Assembly (NCBI GenBank): GCA_964467615.1
Contig: CAYXRK010000002.1
Location: 22,249 to 86,248 of the forward strand
DNA length: 64,000 nucleotides
Reading direction: 5' to 3'
Source: CAYXRK01 sp964467615
Lineage (GTDB): Bacteria > Hydrogenedentota > Hydrogenedentia > Hydrogenedentales > GCA-2746185
In this document: positions 26,029 through 36,300 of the stretch, piece after piece
Layout of the letters: every line of letters starts with the position of its first letter
Numbering within the stretch: the stretch's first letter is position 1
Translations under genes and position numbers: made by a program
The notes under the pieces: generated by a model
Seen by the model: the letters and a program-made list of their open reading frames with translations, nothing else
Told to the model about the DNA's origin: nothing
Databases searched by the model: none

Positions 26029-27059
26029 TGCTCAAGAAACTGATCATGGTGGCCGTGCTGCTCGGCGCAGGGTCTGCATCTCTCGTCGCGTCGCAACGAA
26101 AAATCGACGCCATTCGGTCGGACGCCGGTGATGAACTCCTCTACCTCCCGAACGAAAAGCTCTTGACCCATTTTACCGCCGGGCTTAGCAGCGTTGTCGC
26201 CGACCTGCTCTGGCTAAAAACGATCGAGTACACCGTCGGCGAATTTCACAATGACGACAGAAACTTCGCGTGGCTCGAAAGCATGTGCCGGACCGTCACC
26301 CGGCTCGACCCGCGTTTCGAAGGCGCCTACCGGTACGGTGGAATGCTCATGGCGGCGATCGGCGCGGACGACAAGGCGCTCGATTTCTTGAACGAGGGAT
26401 GTATCAACAATCCCTTTTCTGAACAAATTCCGTTCGAGATTGTGCAAGTCTATCTGCTGAATCGATGGAAGGACCCCGACACCTCGATGATGGCCACAAA
26501 ATACCTGCGTATCGTGGCCGAACGCAGCGATCACCCGGAGTTCTACTTCAATTGGATTCAACGCATCCAGCAACATGAAGATTTCGGGACAATGGCCATC
26601 GACCTCTGGCAGGAAGTCTTGGAGACTTCCGACGATGAGTTCATCCGGGAAGTGGCGAAGGACAAACTCGAACAACAAAAGATTCTGCAAAACGTCCGCA
26701 CGCTCGACCAGGCCATTAAACAATACGAGAAGGACTTCGGCAAGAATCCCGCAAGCTTCGACGAAATGACCGCCGCGGGATTTCTCGCCGATCTCCCGCA
26801 AGAAGCCGGTAACGGGACCTACTTCATCGACGCAAACGGCGCTGCTCAGAATACCGTGATAGTGGACGCCGAAACCGACCGATTGCTCAACGCCCTCAAT
26901 AGCGAGACGCAACGATACAAAAAGGCGAACGGGGCGTTTCCCCTCACGCTGGAGGAATGGGCGAAGTGGAACGGGCTGGACGAGGTCCCTGCGCACCCGT
27001 ATTCCGACGGCGAATGGCTGTACGATCCGGCGACGGGGAAGGTCACGTCCTCACGCTAG
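26028..27059 (+). CDS. TPR-like membrane-anchored protein of the ABC module
   Basis: A 343-residue protein with one N-terminal membrane segment or uncleaved signal (about 4-24) and then helical repeats of TPR type. It carries the motif pattern LPNEKLLTHFTAGLSSVVADLLWLK...LDPRFEGAYRYGGMLMA, seen in a family of proteins that accompany ABC-2 transporters in deltaproteobacteria and planctomycetes (from memory). The C-terminus has a repeated type II pilin-like Tyr/Pro pattern (HPYSDGEWLYDPATGKV). Starts at ATG 26028 within the permease stop (TGATG), so it should be made together with the transporter and act on its outer side. Confidence 0.7.
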   Translation: MLKKLIMVAVLLGAGSASLVASQRKIDAIRSDAGDELLYLPNEKLLTHFTAGLSSVVADLLWLKTIEYTVGEFHNDDRNFAWLESMCRTVTRLDPRFEGAYRYGGMLMAAIGADDKALDFLNEGCINNPFSEQIPFEIVQVYLLNRWKDPDTSMMATKYLRIVAERSDHPEFYFNWIQRIQQHEDFGTMAIDLWQEVLETSDDEFIREVAKDKLEQQKILQNVRTLDQAIKQYEKDFGKNPASFDEMTAAGFLADLPQEAGNGTYFIDANGAAQNTVIVDAETDRLLNALNSETQRYKKANGAFPLTLEEWAKWNGLDEVPAHPYSDGEWLYDPATGKVTSSR

Positions 27060-27150
27060 TTTTCTCCCAGCGGCGGTGGATTGCCCGCGCACAGTTCGCT
27101 ACGATAACTCGCTTGTATAGCTTTTCGTCCAACCGTGAGGCGCAGTTGCC

Positions 27151-28659
27151 GTGAAAAAACACACTGTCCGCGTTTACCCCTCCAAGAAAAATCTCGCGAA
27201 AGAGAACCAACTCGCGTGGAAGATCGCCGCGATGGCGACGGACAACGCGCCGATCGACGAGGCCTGCTGCGAGATGGTGATCAACCGTATCATCGACAAC
27301 GCATCGGTGGCGCTCGCGGCGATCAATCGCGAGCCTGTGGCAAACGCCCGGAGCCAGGCGCTCGCCCACCCGCGCAAGAAGGGCGCGACACTTTTCGGCG
27401 TGCATGCGGACGAGCGTTTCGACGCCGAGTGGGCGGCGTGGGCCAACGGGACCGCGGTACGCGAGTTGGATTTCCACGACACCTTCCTGGCAGCGGACTA
27501 CTCGCATCCTGGAGACAACATTCCGCCGATTCTAGCGGTGGCCCAGCAAGTGGGGAAATCGGGCGCGGATCTTATTCGCGGCGCGCTCGTGGGTTACGAG
27601 ACGCAGGTGAATTTGGTCAAGGCGATTTGTCTCCACAAACACAAGATCGATCACATCGCGCATCTCTGCCCCGCGCAAGCCGCCGGAATTGGCGCGCTGC
27701 TTGGGCTCGACACGGACACCGTGTATCAGGCGGTACAGCAGGCGGTGCATGTTTCCTTTACGACGCGCCAATCGCGCAAGGGAGAGATTTCGTCGTGGAA
27801 GGCCAATGCCCCCGCCCACGCCGGAAAGCTGGCGGTGGAGGCGGCGGATCGGACTATGCGGGGCGAAAAGGCGCCCTCGCCCATTTACGAGGGCGAGGAC
27901 AGCGTTATCGCGTGGATGCTGGATGGTCCCGAGGCGGAGTATACGGTGCCGCTACCCGGACCGGGCGAACCAAAGCGGGCGATCTTGGAGACGTATACGA
28001 AAGAGCACTCGGCGGAATATCAGGCCCAGGCGCTGATCGATCTCGGCTTTCGGATGAAGACGAAAATCACAGACTTCGCCGGCATCGACAAAATCATATT
28101 GCACACCTCGCATCACACGCACTACGTGATTGGCACCGGCGCAAACGATCCGCAAAAGATGGATCCGAAGGCAAGCCGCGAGACGCTCGATCATTCGATC
28201 ATGTATATCTTCGCGGTCGCGTTGCAGGACGGGCGCTGGCACCACGTGGACAGTTACGCACCCGAACGCGCCGGACGGCCGGACACCGTGGAACTATGGC
28301 GCAAGATCGAGACACGCGAGGACCCCGAGTGGACCGCGCGGTATCACGATACCGACCCGGCGCGAAAAGCCTTCGGCGCGCGCGTCGAGATTACATTCAA
28401 GAACGGCCAGAAGCTTGTGGACGAGATGGCGGTCGCGAACGCACATTCGCTCGGCGCGAAGCCCTTCCAACGCGACGACTACATTCGAAAATTTCGCACG
28501 CTCACTTCCGACGTGATTTCCGAGGGCGAGTCCGAAAGATTTCTGGGTCTCGTGCAAAGTTTGCCTCATTTGAGCGCCGACGAGCTTGCGGGCTTGAACC
28601 CCGTCGCGCCCCCAGGAAACCTCAAGCGTTCGACGCGGGACACGCGGGGGATCTTTTAA
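27151..28659 (+). CDS. prpD: MmgE/PrpD family protein, 2-methylcitrate dehydratase
   Basis: Iron-independent dehydratase of the methylcitrate cycle, converting 2-methylcitrate to 2-methyl-cis-aconitate during propionate use. The 502-residue protein is close in length to PrpD and aligns throughout by eye: RELDFHDTFLAADYSHPGDNIPP, AQAAGIGALLGLD, TRQSRKGEISSWKAN and the C-terminal FGARVEITFKNG. Start is GTG 27151 behind GAGGCG. No prpB or prpC is in the window. PrpD can also accept citrate, so it may act in the TCA cycle instead. Confidence 0.88.
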   Translation: MKKHTVRVYPSKKNLAKENQLAWKIAAMATDNAPIDEACCEMVINRIIDNASVALAAINREPVANARSQALAHPRKKGATLFGVHADERFDAEWAAWANGTAVRELDFHDTFLAADYSHPGDNIPPILAVAQQVGKSGADLIRGALVGYETQVNLVKAICLHKHKIDHIAHLCPAQAAGIGALLGLDTDTVYQAVQQAVHVSFTTRQSRKGEISSWKANAPAHAGKLAVEAADRTMRGEKAPSPIYEGEDSVIAWMLDGPEAEYTVPLPGPGEPKRAILETYTKEHSAEYQAQALIDLGFRMKTKITDFAGIDKIILHTSHHTHYVIGTGANDPQKMDPKASRETLDHSIMYIFAVALQDGRWHHVDSYAPERAGRPDTVELWRKIETREDPEWTARYHDTDPARKAFGARVEITFKNGQKLVDEMAVANAHSLGAKPFQRDDYIRKFRTLTSDVISEGESERFLGLVQSLPHLSADELAGLNPVAPPGNLKRSTRDTRGIF

Positions 28660-28812
28660 CGCGGCGTCCCGGGCATTGACGCAGTCACTACGGCGGAATA
28701 AGCTAGGAGCGAACATGACGCCCTGACACCGATGCGCTTTCCCCCGCCCCCGATTCTTCTAACGCGCCGACGCCAAACGCCGGCCGATCTGTTACGCCAG
28801 GGCCCCTCGTGG

Positions 28813-29493
28813 ATGAAGCCGGCACTACGTATCGCGGCGTTGTGCGTCGTCGCGTGCCTCCCCAACTGTTCGCCCGCGCCCAAAGCCGCTCCCGCGGAAC
28901 GGCCCGACGTTCACGGCATGACTGCGGTCCACAAGGCGGCCCGCGCCAACGACGCCGCCGAGCTCAAGCGACTCCTCTACGAGGAAAAGGCGGACCCAAA
29001 CCTGCTGGACGGCGACGGGGTGGCGCCGTTGCACCGAGCGGCGCGCGACGGATTCATGGACATCGTACTGCTGCTGCTGGCTTACGGCGCGCGGCCGGAT
29101 CTCAAGACCAATACCGGCTGGACACCCGTCCAACTCGCGGCGCGGCAAGGGCGGACCGATATCGTCCGCCTATTGATTGACAAGGGAGCGGACATTAAGG
29201 GCCACGCCCCGAACTCGATGACGCTGTCTCAGTTGGCGATCAAGCGTGGCAATACGGACGTGCTTAACCTGCTGCTTTTGAACGGCGCCGACGTAAACGA
29301 ACGTCTTTCCGGCGGCGACACGTATATGCACACTGCGGTGCGAGGGAACGATTTCGAGTTGGTGAACACCTTATTGGCGCATCAGGCCGATCTGACACTC
29401 ACGAACGACGAAGGCGAAACGCCGTACGCGCTTGCGTACAAACTGGGTCACGAGGCCATTGTGAACGCGCTTTGGAGGGCCGGCGGAAAATGA
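28813..29493 (+). CDS. Ankyrin-repeat protein, probable lipoprotein
   Basis: A 226-residue protein with a short N-terminal hydrophobic signal and a Cys in lipobox-like context (VVAC, Cys15; a second Cys at 19 is less likely). Six ankyrin repeats fill the rest (about 34-225), each with the TPLHxAA...G...IVxLLLxxGAD pattern. Probable role: periplasmic or outer-membrane scaffold; partner unknown. The frame is open to 28732, but the signal-like start at ATG 28813 is preferred. The stop overlaps the SDR start (ATGA), so the pair is coupled. Confidence 0.77.
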   Translation: MKPALRIAALCVVACLPNCSPAPKAAPAERPDVHGMTAVHKAARANDAAELKRLLYEEKADPNLLDGDGVAPLHRAARDGFMDIVLLLLAYGARPDLKTNTGWTPVQLAARQGRTDIVRLLIDKGADIKGHAPNSMTLSQLAIKRGNTDVLNLLLLNGADVNERLSGGDTYMHTAVRGNDFELVNTLLAHQADLTLTNDEGETPYALAYKLGHEAIVNALWRAGGK

Positions 29494-30230
29494 GGGCGCT
29501 TGAGGGAAAGACCGCGCTCGTGACCGGGGCCGCGAAACGGCTGGGCCGCGCGACCGCCCTAGTGCTCGCGGAACATGGCGCAAACGTCGTCGTCCACTAC
29601 AACCGGTCGGTCGAAGAAGCCGATTCGACAGCCAACGGAATTCGCGAGCACGGCGTTTTGTCGTGGACCCTGCCTGCGGACCTCGGCCAACCCGCGGAAG
29701 CGGCGCGCTTAATGCAGCGGGCCGCCGAAGAGACCGGGGGCGTGGATATCCTGATCAACAGCGCATCAATTTTTCCGGCGGACCGGCTGATCGACGTATC
29801 GCTCGAAAGCTTCGAAAAGAACTTCAGACTGAATACGTTCTCCCCCCTGGAAATGTGCCGTGAATTCGCTAAACAGGGACGAGGCGGCGCCATCGTGAAT
29901 TTCCTGGACACGCGAATCTTGGACTACGACCGCGAACACATGTCGTATCACTTGAGCAAACGGGCCCTATTTACCTTGACCCGCGCGATGGCCCAGGAAT
30001 TTGCCCCATCCATCCGCGTAAATGCGGTCGCGCCCGGACTCGTGCTCCCGCCCGCCGGTAAGGACCAGTCCTATCTGGATGCCTTGGCGCACACAAACCC
30101 GCTTCAGTCGCATGGCTCGGCTGAAGACGTGGCCGCAGCGGTATTATTTCTGGTGACGAACCCCTTCGTCACCGGACAGGTCATCTACGTCGACGGTGGC
30201 CGACACATGCTGGGCGGGGTGTATCACTAA
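29490..30230 (+). CDS. SDR oxidoreductase, pteridine reductase/FolM-like
   Basis: NADPH-dependent short-chain dehydrogenase of 246 residues. The cofactor motif is TGAAKRLGRA (12-21), with YNR after the second strand suiting NADPH. The catalytic set is Asp140, Tyr153 and Lys157 (VNFLD...YHLSK). Aspartate where most SDRs have serine, with the TGAAKRLG form, is typical of PTR1/FolM pteridine reductases, so dihydropteridine reduction is the best guess. Start ATG 29490, coupled to the ankyrin gene. Confidence 0.8.
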   Translation: MRALEGKTALVTGAAKRLGRATALVLAEHGANVVVHYNRSVEEADSTANGIREHGVLSWTLPADLGQPAEAARLMQRAAEETGGVDILINSASIFPADRLIDVSLESFEKNFRLNTFSPLEMCREFAKQGRGGAIVNFLDTRILDYDREHMSYHLSKRALFTLTRAMAQEFAPSIRVNAVAPGLVLPPAGKDQSYLDALAHTNPLQSHGSAEDVAAAVLFLVTNPFVTGQVIYVDGGRHMLGGVYH

Positions 30231-30241
30231 ACCCGGGACCG

Positions 30242-30280
30242 ACGAAAAGAGGCGCGCCCAGGCGTAAACCTGGACGCGCC
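30242..30280 (-). terminator. Rho-independent terminator of the giant surface-protein gene
   Basis: A 12-bp stem with one mismatch (30251-30262 against 30269-30280), 6-nt loop. Read on the minus strand it follows the stop at 30302 by about 20 nt and is followed by TCTTTT. It also stands at the end of the plus-strand SDR gene and may act in both directions. Confidence 0.65.
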
Positions 30281-30301
30281 GCCAAGTCCCAAGTCTGGTT
30301 G

Positions 30302-33300
30302 CTAAACCCTGCGTTGCCGCCGCCGGAGCAGGCACAATGCCGCGGCCGCAGCCAACGCCAGCGCAATATCGCCGGGATGCGAAGATCCACCCGCGACGCC
30401 AGAGGCCGCACAGCCTGTTGTCGTGCTCAACGCCGTGCCTGTGACGGTGATGTTCGCGCCGCCGCCGCCGGTCAGAGTCAATACACGGTTGAAATCTCCG
30501 GCGGCACCCGGCGCGAAACGAACCACGACTTCGTGCGCAGGACCGCCCGGAGCAATGCTATAGCTGCCGCCCGATACGATGCTGAACGGCGCCGAAACAC
30601 CGGCGACGCCTTCGAGCAGCGCGTCACCTACGTTCGACACGCTAAGGGTCAATTCGCCGTCGCTGCCCACGGGGACCTCGCCGAAGGCAAGCCCGTTCGG
30701 CGTCGCTTGCAGTACCGCCCCCAACGGACGGTTGAACGGCGCCACTAACGACAAGGCGACCAAGTCAGCCTCCACCACACTGGCAGATACGCCCGCGTTG
30801 GCGACCTTGTCGGTGGTCCATTCCCCGGCTTCGCCGGCAATCTGCACACCGCTCGAATCGGTCGTAACATTGGACGGATGCGTAAACACTTGCTCAGTGC
30901 CGCCAGCCGACACGCCAACGCCGGAAATCATGTAATGGACGGGGTTGGCCTCGACTCGCGCGTCGTCTACTTCCGCAAACGTCGCGCCGCCGTCATTGCT
31001 TATCAACACGGTGACCTCGGCATACTGACCGTCGACGATCAGCCCGCTTGACGGCTGCTCGCCTAGCAGCGCAGCCTGATCGACGCCTAACAACGTATCG
31101 AGATCATCCGCCACCAACAAGATGAGGATCGCGTCTTCGCCGTCTTCGACGAGGGCCCGCGGCGCTTCCACCGTCACGACAACTCCTTCAATCGTCGGAC
31201 TTTCGACCGACATCGTGACCGATCCCTCATCCGTTTGTTTCTTATTCCTATTAAACTTGGTCGCACCCACGGCCTTGCCCTTGCCGGTGCTCGTTTCCGT
31301 GACGGTCGTGGTCCAAGTATCGCCCGTGGTCGGTAGCGCCGCAAACGGATCGTCCGGAATACCGTTCAAGTCGGTATCCGTAGTGGCGGCCGCAACGGTG
31401 ACCGTGAACGCGATCTGCGCTTGGAACGATAGCGCCGGAGCGCTCAGACTTTCCGCGGTGGCCACGACCACGTGGGTGCCTGCGCCCGCGATAGCGAGAA
31501 GATCACTAATGGTGACCGCGTAAGGAGGAGCATCGGCCATACCGACGCCTGCGCCGTCAAGCGTATACGAAACCAGAAGCGTGTCCTCCGGGCAATCGAC
31601 TTCCGACAGGATGGTAAGCGTCTGCGCCGGGGCGTTCGCGTCGATGAAAATGGTCGCGCCGTCCGGCGGTCCCGTTATCGCCACAGAGCCAAGTACGCAA
31701 CCGCTGGACTGCAATGTCACCGCCCCATCGGTACTAGTCGAAACGGAATTGCGGTTACCCGCGGCGTCCTCTGCCGCGTTGGCGCGAACGGCGACGCCAA
31801 TCACACCCTCGGTTTCCGCCTGGACGACTGAGATTGTGTACGTGTCCCCGGAGCCGGAAATCGAAAGGACGACTCCTGTCACGGAGCCTCCGACGACGAC
31901 GTCCGACGCGTCGAATCCTGTAACAGGTTCGCTAAACGAGACCCGGAAATTGATCGGCAGGGCGACCGCCGGATCCTGTTGGTCGGCCGCTTGATTTACT
32001 ACTACGGAGGGCGCCTCGTTATCGACGACGACAACTGCGCTCGGTGCCGACGCGGGTGCGCCATTACCGGCGGTGTCCGTCGCCGTGCCTGCCAGCACGC
32101 TCACGCCCAGCGTGCCACTTCCGCTAATGTTCGTCAGCGTCACCGTGCGCTCGGTCAGGCCGCTGCCAGAGACAAGCACCGTAGCATCTGCAGAGCCCGT
32201 CTTGTCCACCACAACATCGCCGGTGCCTAGCGTGATCACGGTGGCGTCCGTGTATGTCACTGTGTACGTGACAGGAAGATTTGTTGTGGCTGGCAGCGAC
32301 GGCCCGCTAATCGAAACCTGTGGCGCGCTGGCGTCCACGATGAACGTCGCGCTCGTGGCCCCAGGTGCTTGTTCGCCGACGAGATCGGTGGCCGTTCCCT
32401 CAGCGATCGTAATGCCCAGAGAACCTTGACCGCTAATATTGGAAACCGTCACGGTACGAGTGTTCTTGCCCGAACCACTCACCGCGATTTCGCCCGACGC
32501 CGTGCCGGTGGCGTTAAGCGTAATGTCGGCTGGCGACAGCGTAATCGTCTCCGCCCCGACGTAGCTGACGGTAAACGATACCGGCCCCGTCTGCGTGACC
32601 CCCGTCGATGGAGGAGACACCTGCATGCTCAACGGTGAGTTGTCGACGACAAAGGTCGCGCTCGCCGTCGCGGCAACCGCCGGGTTTCCAACAAGGTCGG
32701 TGGCCGTGTTCGCGGCTATCGCAACCGCAAGCGTCCCATCGCCGATAATGTTGCTAATCGTAACGATCCGCTGCATCGAGCCGGAACCGGACACGCCAAT
32801 TTCGCCGAATGCGTCGCCCGTCGCTATCAACTGTATGTCGCTTGGCGAAAGTGTGATGCTGTTCGCCTCAATGTAGGAGACAACAAACTCGACAGGGCCG
32901 TTTTCGGTCCCCGATAGACTTGGCGGACCGATACCGAACGATGGCGGCGTGTTGTCAATCGTGTACTCGGCGCTCGACAGATTACTCACTTCCAATTGGT
33001 TTCCCACCACATCAAACACGTTGGTCCCGATCGTAATGCCCAGCGTCCCGTCGGCATCCTCGTCTAACGGCGTGATCGCTACCGTGTACGTATCGCCCGA
33101 CCCGGTGAGAGAAATCGGATCAATCGCGTTGGAAAGTGTGCCTGTCACCGTAATGTCGGCCGTGGTAAACGAGTCGACTATCGCTTCGGTAAATTTCACA
33201 CCGTACGAAACCGATTCCGCGTTCGTCCGCGCGGAATTGTTGGACGTAATACCGCTGACCAGCGGCGCCGCGTTGTCTACACGCAATATAGCCTCATGGT

Positions 33301-36300
33301 TCGTCGCTTCCGCCGACAGGTTCCCCAACGCGTCCCGCGCGGTGCCCGCGGCGATGAACAACGTAATCGGCCCATTGCCAGTTAGGTTGGTCAGCACAAT
33401 GGTCCGTTCCTGCGGACCGGTCTCCTCGATTCGAAAATCAGCCGTGGGAACGTCCGGATTGTTGTCGAACGGCGGAAACGCTTGAACGCCCTTCGCATCA
33501 CCGGAATCGGTCGTATCCGTGGTATTCGAAACCGGATCGATCGGGCGGCCCTGGAAATCGTCGATGGACTCAGCGACGATCCGAACCTCTTCCTCGCTGA
33601 GCGTAATCTCGTCGCTCCCAGGGTACTGGATGACAAAACGTACTTCCGTATCGAATTTTGCTATCGATGGATCGGGTGACGCGATGATTACTTCCGGAGC
33701 TTCTCGGTCGATGTCAAAGTGCTCTCCCTCCGTAAAGTCGCCGTTGTTTGCGCCGGGACCGCCGAGCGGGTTCCCGACAGAGTCCACGATTGAATCGTCG
33801 TCGACCACCGTCAGGAGGAGCGTCCCGTCGCCTGCGCCTGCGTCGACCGTCACATCGTAGACCGCGCCGCTTCCGCTGACCATAGTCACTACGGAGGAAG
33901 AAACCAATTTCCCATCGTCGGACTCGACGGCGAAGTCAGCAAAGGGCGGTCCGATATCCACGCCAGAAACCGATTCGGTGAAGGTCACGCGGAAGTGGAC
34001 TTCCGTAGCGGCAGTAGGCGTCAGATCCAGAATGGCGATTGATTCCACCAACGGGTCTAGCGTGTCGACCTCGCGATCAAACACTTCAGACGCGCTGTTC
34101 TGATTTCCGGCCAAGTCGACAACCGAATTGGCGGCGACCTGTGCGGACACCGCACCCTGCCCGGCAGGATTCAGGAAGAAGGAAAAACTAGATGGTGTGA
34201 GCGGGATCAACGAACTCGCTGTCGCGTTCGTTGTGATGATATCGGCCAGCGTGAAGTCGGCGACGGCTTCATTGAATGTCACCGCCACAGGAATGGTAGA
34301 CGCGCCGGTGAGCTGAGGTTCGGTCGACGAGAGAACCACCGTTGGACCAGTCACGTCGTAAGCACGGCTGAATTGCGGGGCCGCCAAGTTCCCGTTTCCG
34401 ATCGTGTCCAAGGCCGCGTCGGCGGGAACATCGACCGTCACGGGCCCTTCGGCGGAAGGCGCCAAATCGAAAGTGTATTCCATCGCGCTGACAGGCGTGA
34501 AATTCGATGCCGTGCCGTTCGATATGAACATATCGGCCTGCGTAAATCCGGTAACGGCTTCGTTGAACGTGACGGTAATATCGAAAGTCGAATCGCTCGT
34601 CGGGTCAGCTACACTCGAAGAAATGACGACTTCGGGCGAAGCGCCCACAAAGGTGCGCAGGAACTGATCCGCGGCCCCATTCGCATTGCCCGCGGTATCG
34701 TTCGCGGCACCCGCGGGCAAATCGATCGTCATAACGGTGGGCTCGCTTAGCGGAACGAGTTCCAATGTGTAGACGTCGCCTGATTGCACCGCGAAATTCG
34801 CGATCGTCGCGCCACTAATCACAAGGTCGCTCTGATCGAAGCCCGTGACGTTTTCGCTGAACGTCACGGTCACATCGGTCGTCGGATTTCCCGTCGGTTC
34901 GGGCTGTGTGCTCGATATAAGGACATCCGGCGCCACGGAGTCGTAAACGCGTGTAAATACGGCCGAATCGACATTGCCATTGTTCGCGGCATCTAACGAA
35001 CGGTTCGCGGCTATGACCGCGGAGACCGTTCCTTCGCCCTGAGGAACGAGATCGAACGTGTAAACGGCGCCCGATCCCGCAAAGTTAGAAACTGTGGCGT
35101 TCGAAGACGTAATGTCGATCGCCGTAAAGCCGGTCACGGATTCAGAATAGGTCACCGTAACAGGGACGCTGGCCGCGTTCGTGGGATCGGATACGCCGGA
35201 ACTCAGCGTGACGTTCGGGGCGACGCTGTCAAAGGTCCTGCTCAACGCTGCCGCCGCAGTACTCGCGTTGCCTGCGTTGTCGAGCGCGGCCCCGCCCGCT
35301 ACATCCGCGGAAACCACACCTTGGCCTGAAGGCACGAGGCTGAACGTATAGACCGCGCCGGACCCCTCAAACCCGGTCACAGCCGCGTTCGTCGGCGCGA
35401 CGTCAGTCGACAGGAAGTCAGTCACGGGCTCGCTAAACGTCGCCGTGACCGTGATCGGGGAAATATTCGTCGGGCTGCCCAGCGCGGATGAGAGCACGAG
35501 TGAAGGCGCCTGACTGTCGTACGTGCGGCTAAACGTCGCGGCAGCCGTATTGGCGTTCGCCGCCGCATCGATCGCCACGCCGCCCGTAATGTCCGCCGTA
35601 ATGTCTCCGTCGGAGGTTGGCGTCAAATCAAACGTGTACGTCGAACCGGCGCCCGCGAAGTTAGACACGGTCGCGTTACCTGCTGTGATCTCGCCCGCCG
35701 TGAAACCGGTCACGCTCTCGCTGAACGACACGGCCACCTCAATCGGGGCCGTATTCGTGATGGCCGGGGCCGAACTCGTCATCGTTACTTCGGGGCCGCC
35801 GCTATCGAATGTAACTTCGATGCGATTGGACAGCGTATTACCATTGCCCGCGGAGTCCTGGGCCGATGCGGCTGAAGCCTCGACCGTTACGACACCGTCG
35901 CCCGAAGGCGTTGCGTTAAACGTGTAAACCGTCGCGCTCTGGGGGACGAAGTTTCCGATTGCGGCATTTGTAACGGCGATTTCGCCCGCGGTCAATCCGG
36001 TGACGGCCTCGCTAAAGGTGGCGGTGACCGCGATGGGCTGAGTATTCGTCGGATCGGAAGAGCTGGTGCTCAATACCACGGTGGGGGGTGAAAGATCCAC
36101 GGTACGGATAAGCGCCGCGCCCGCCGCCGCGTTCAAGTTGCCCGCGATGTCCTGCGCTACACTGCCCGCCACGTTGACCGTTATCGCTACGTTGTTGCCG
36201 GAAGGCGTTACGCCGAAGGAAAACTCCGAACTACTTTCGCTCGTAAACCCAGTCAATGTTCCGTTGGTTACGGACACATCACTCGACGTGAAACCCGTCA

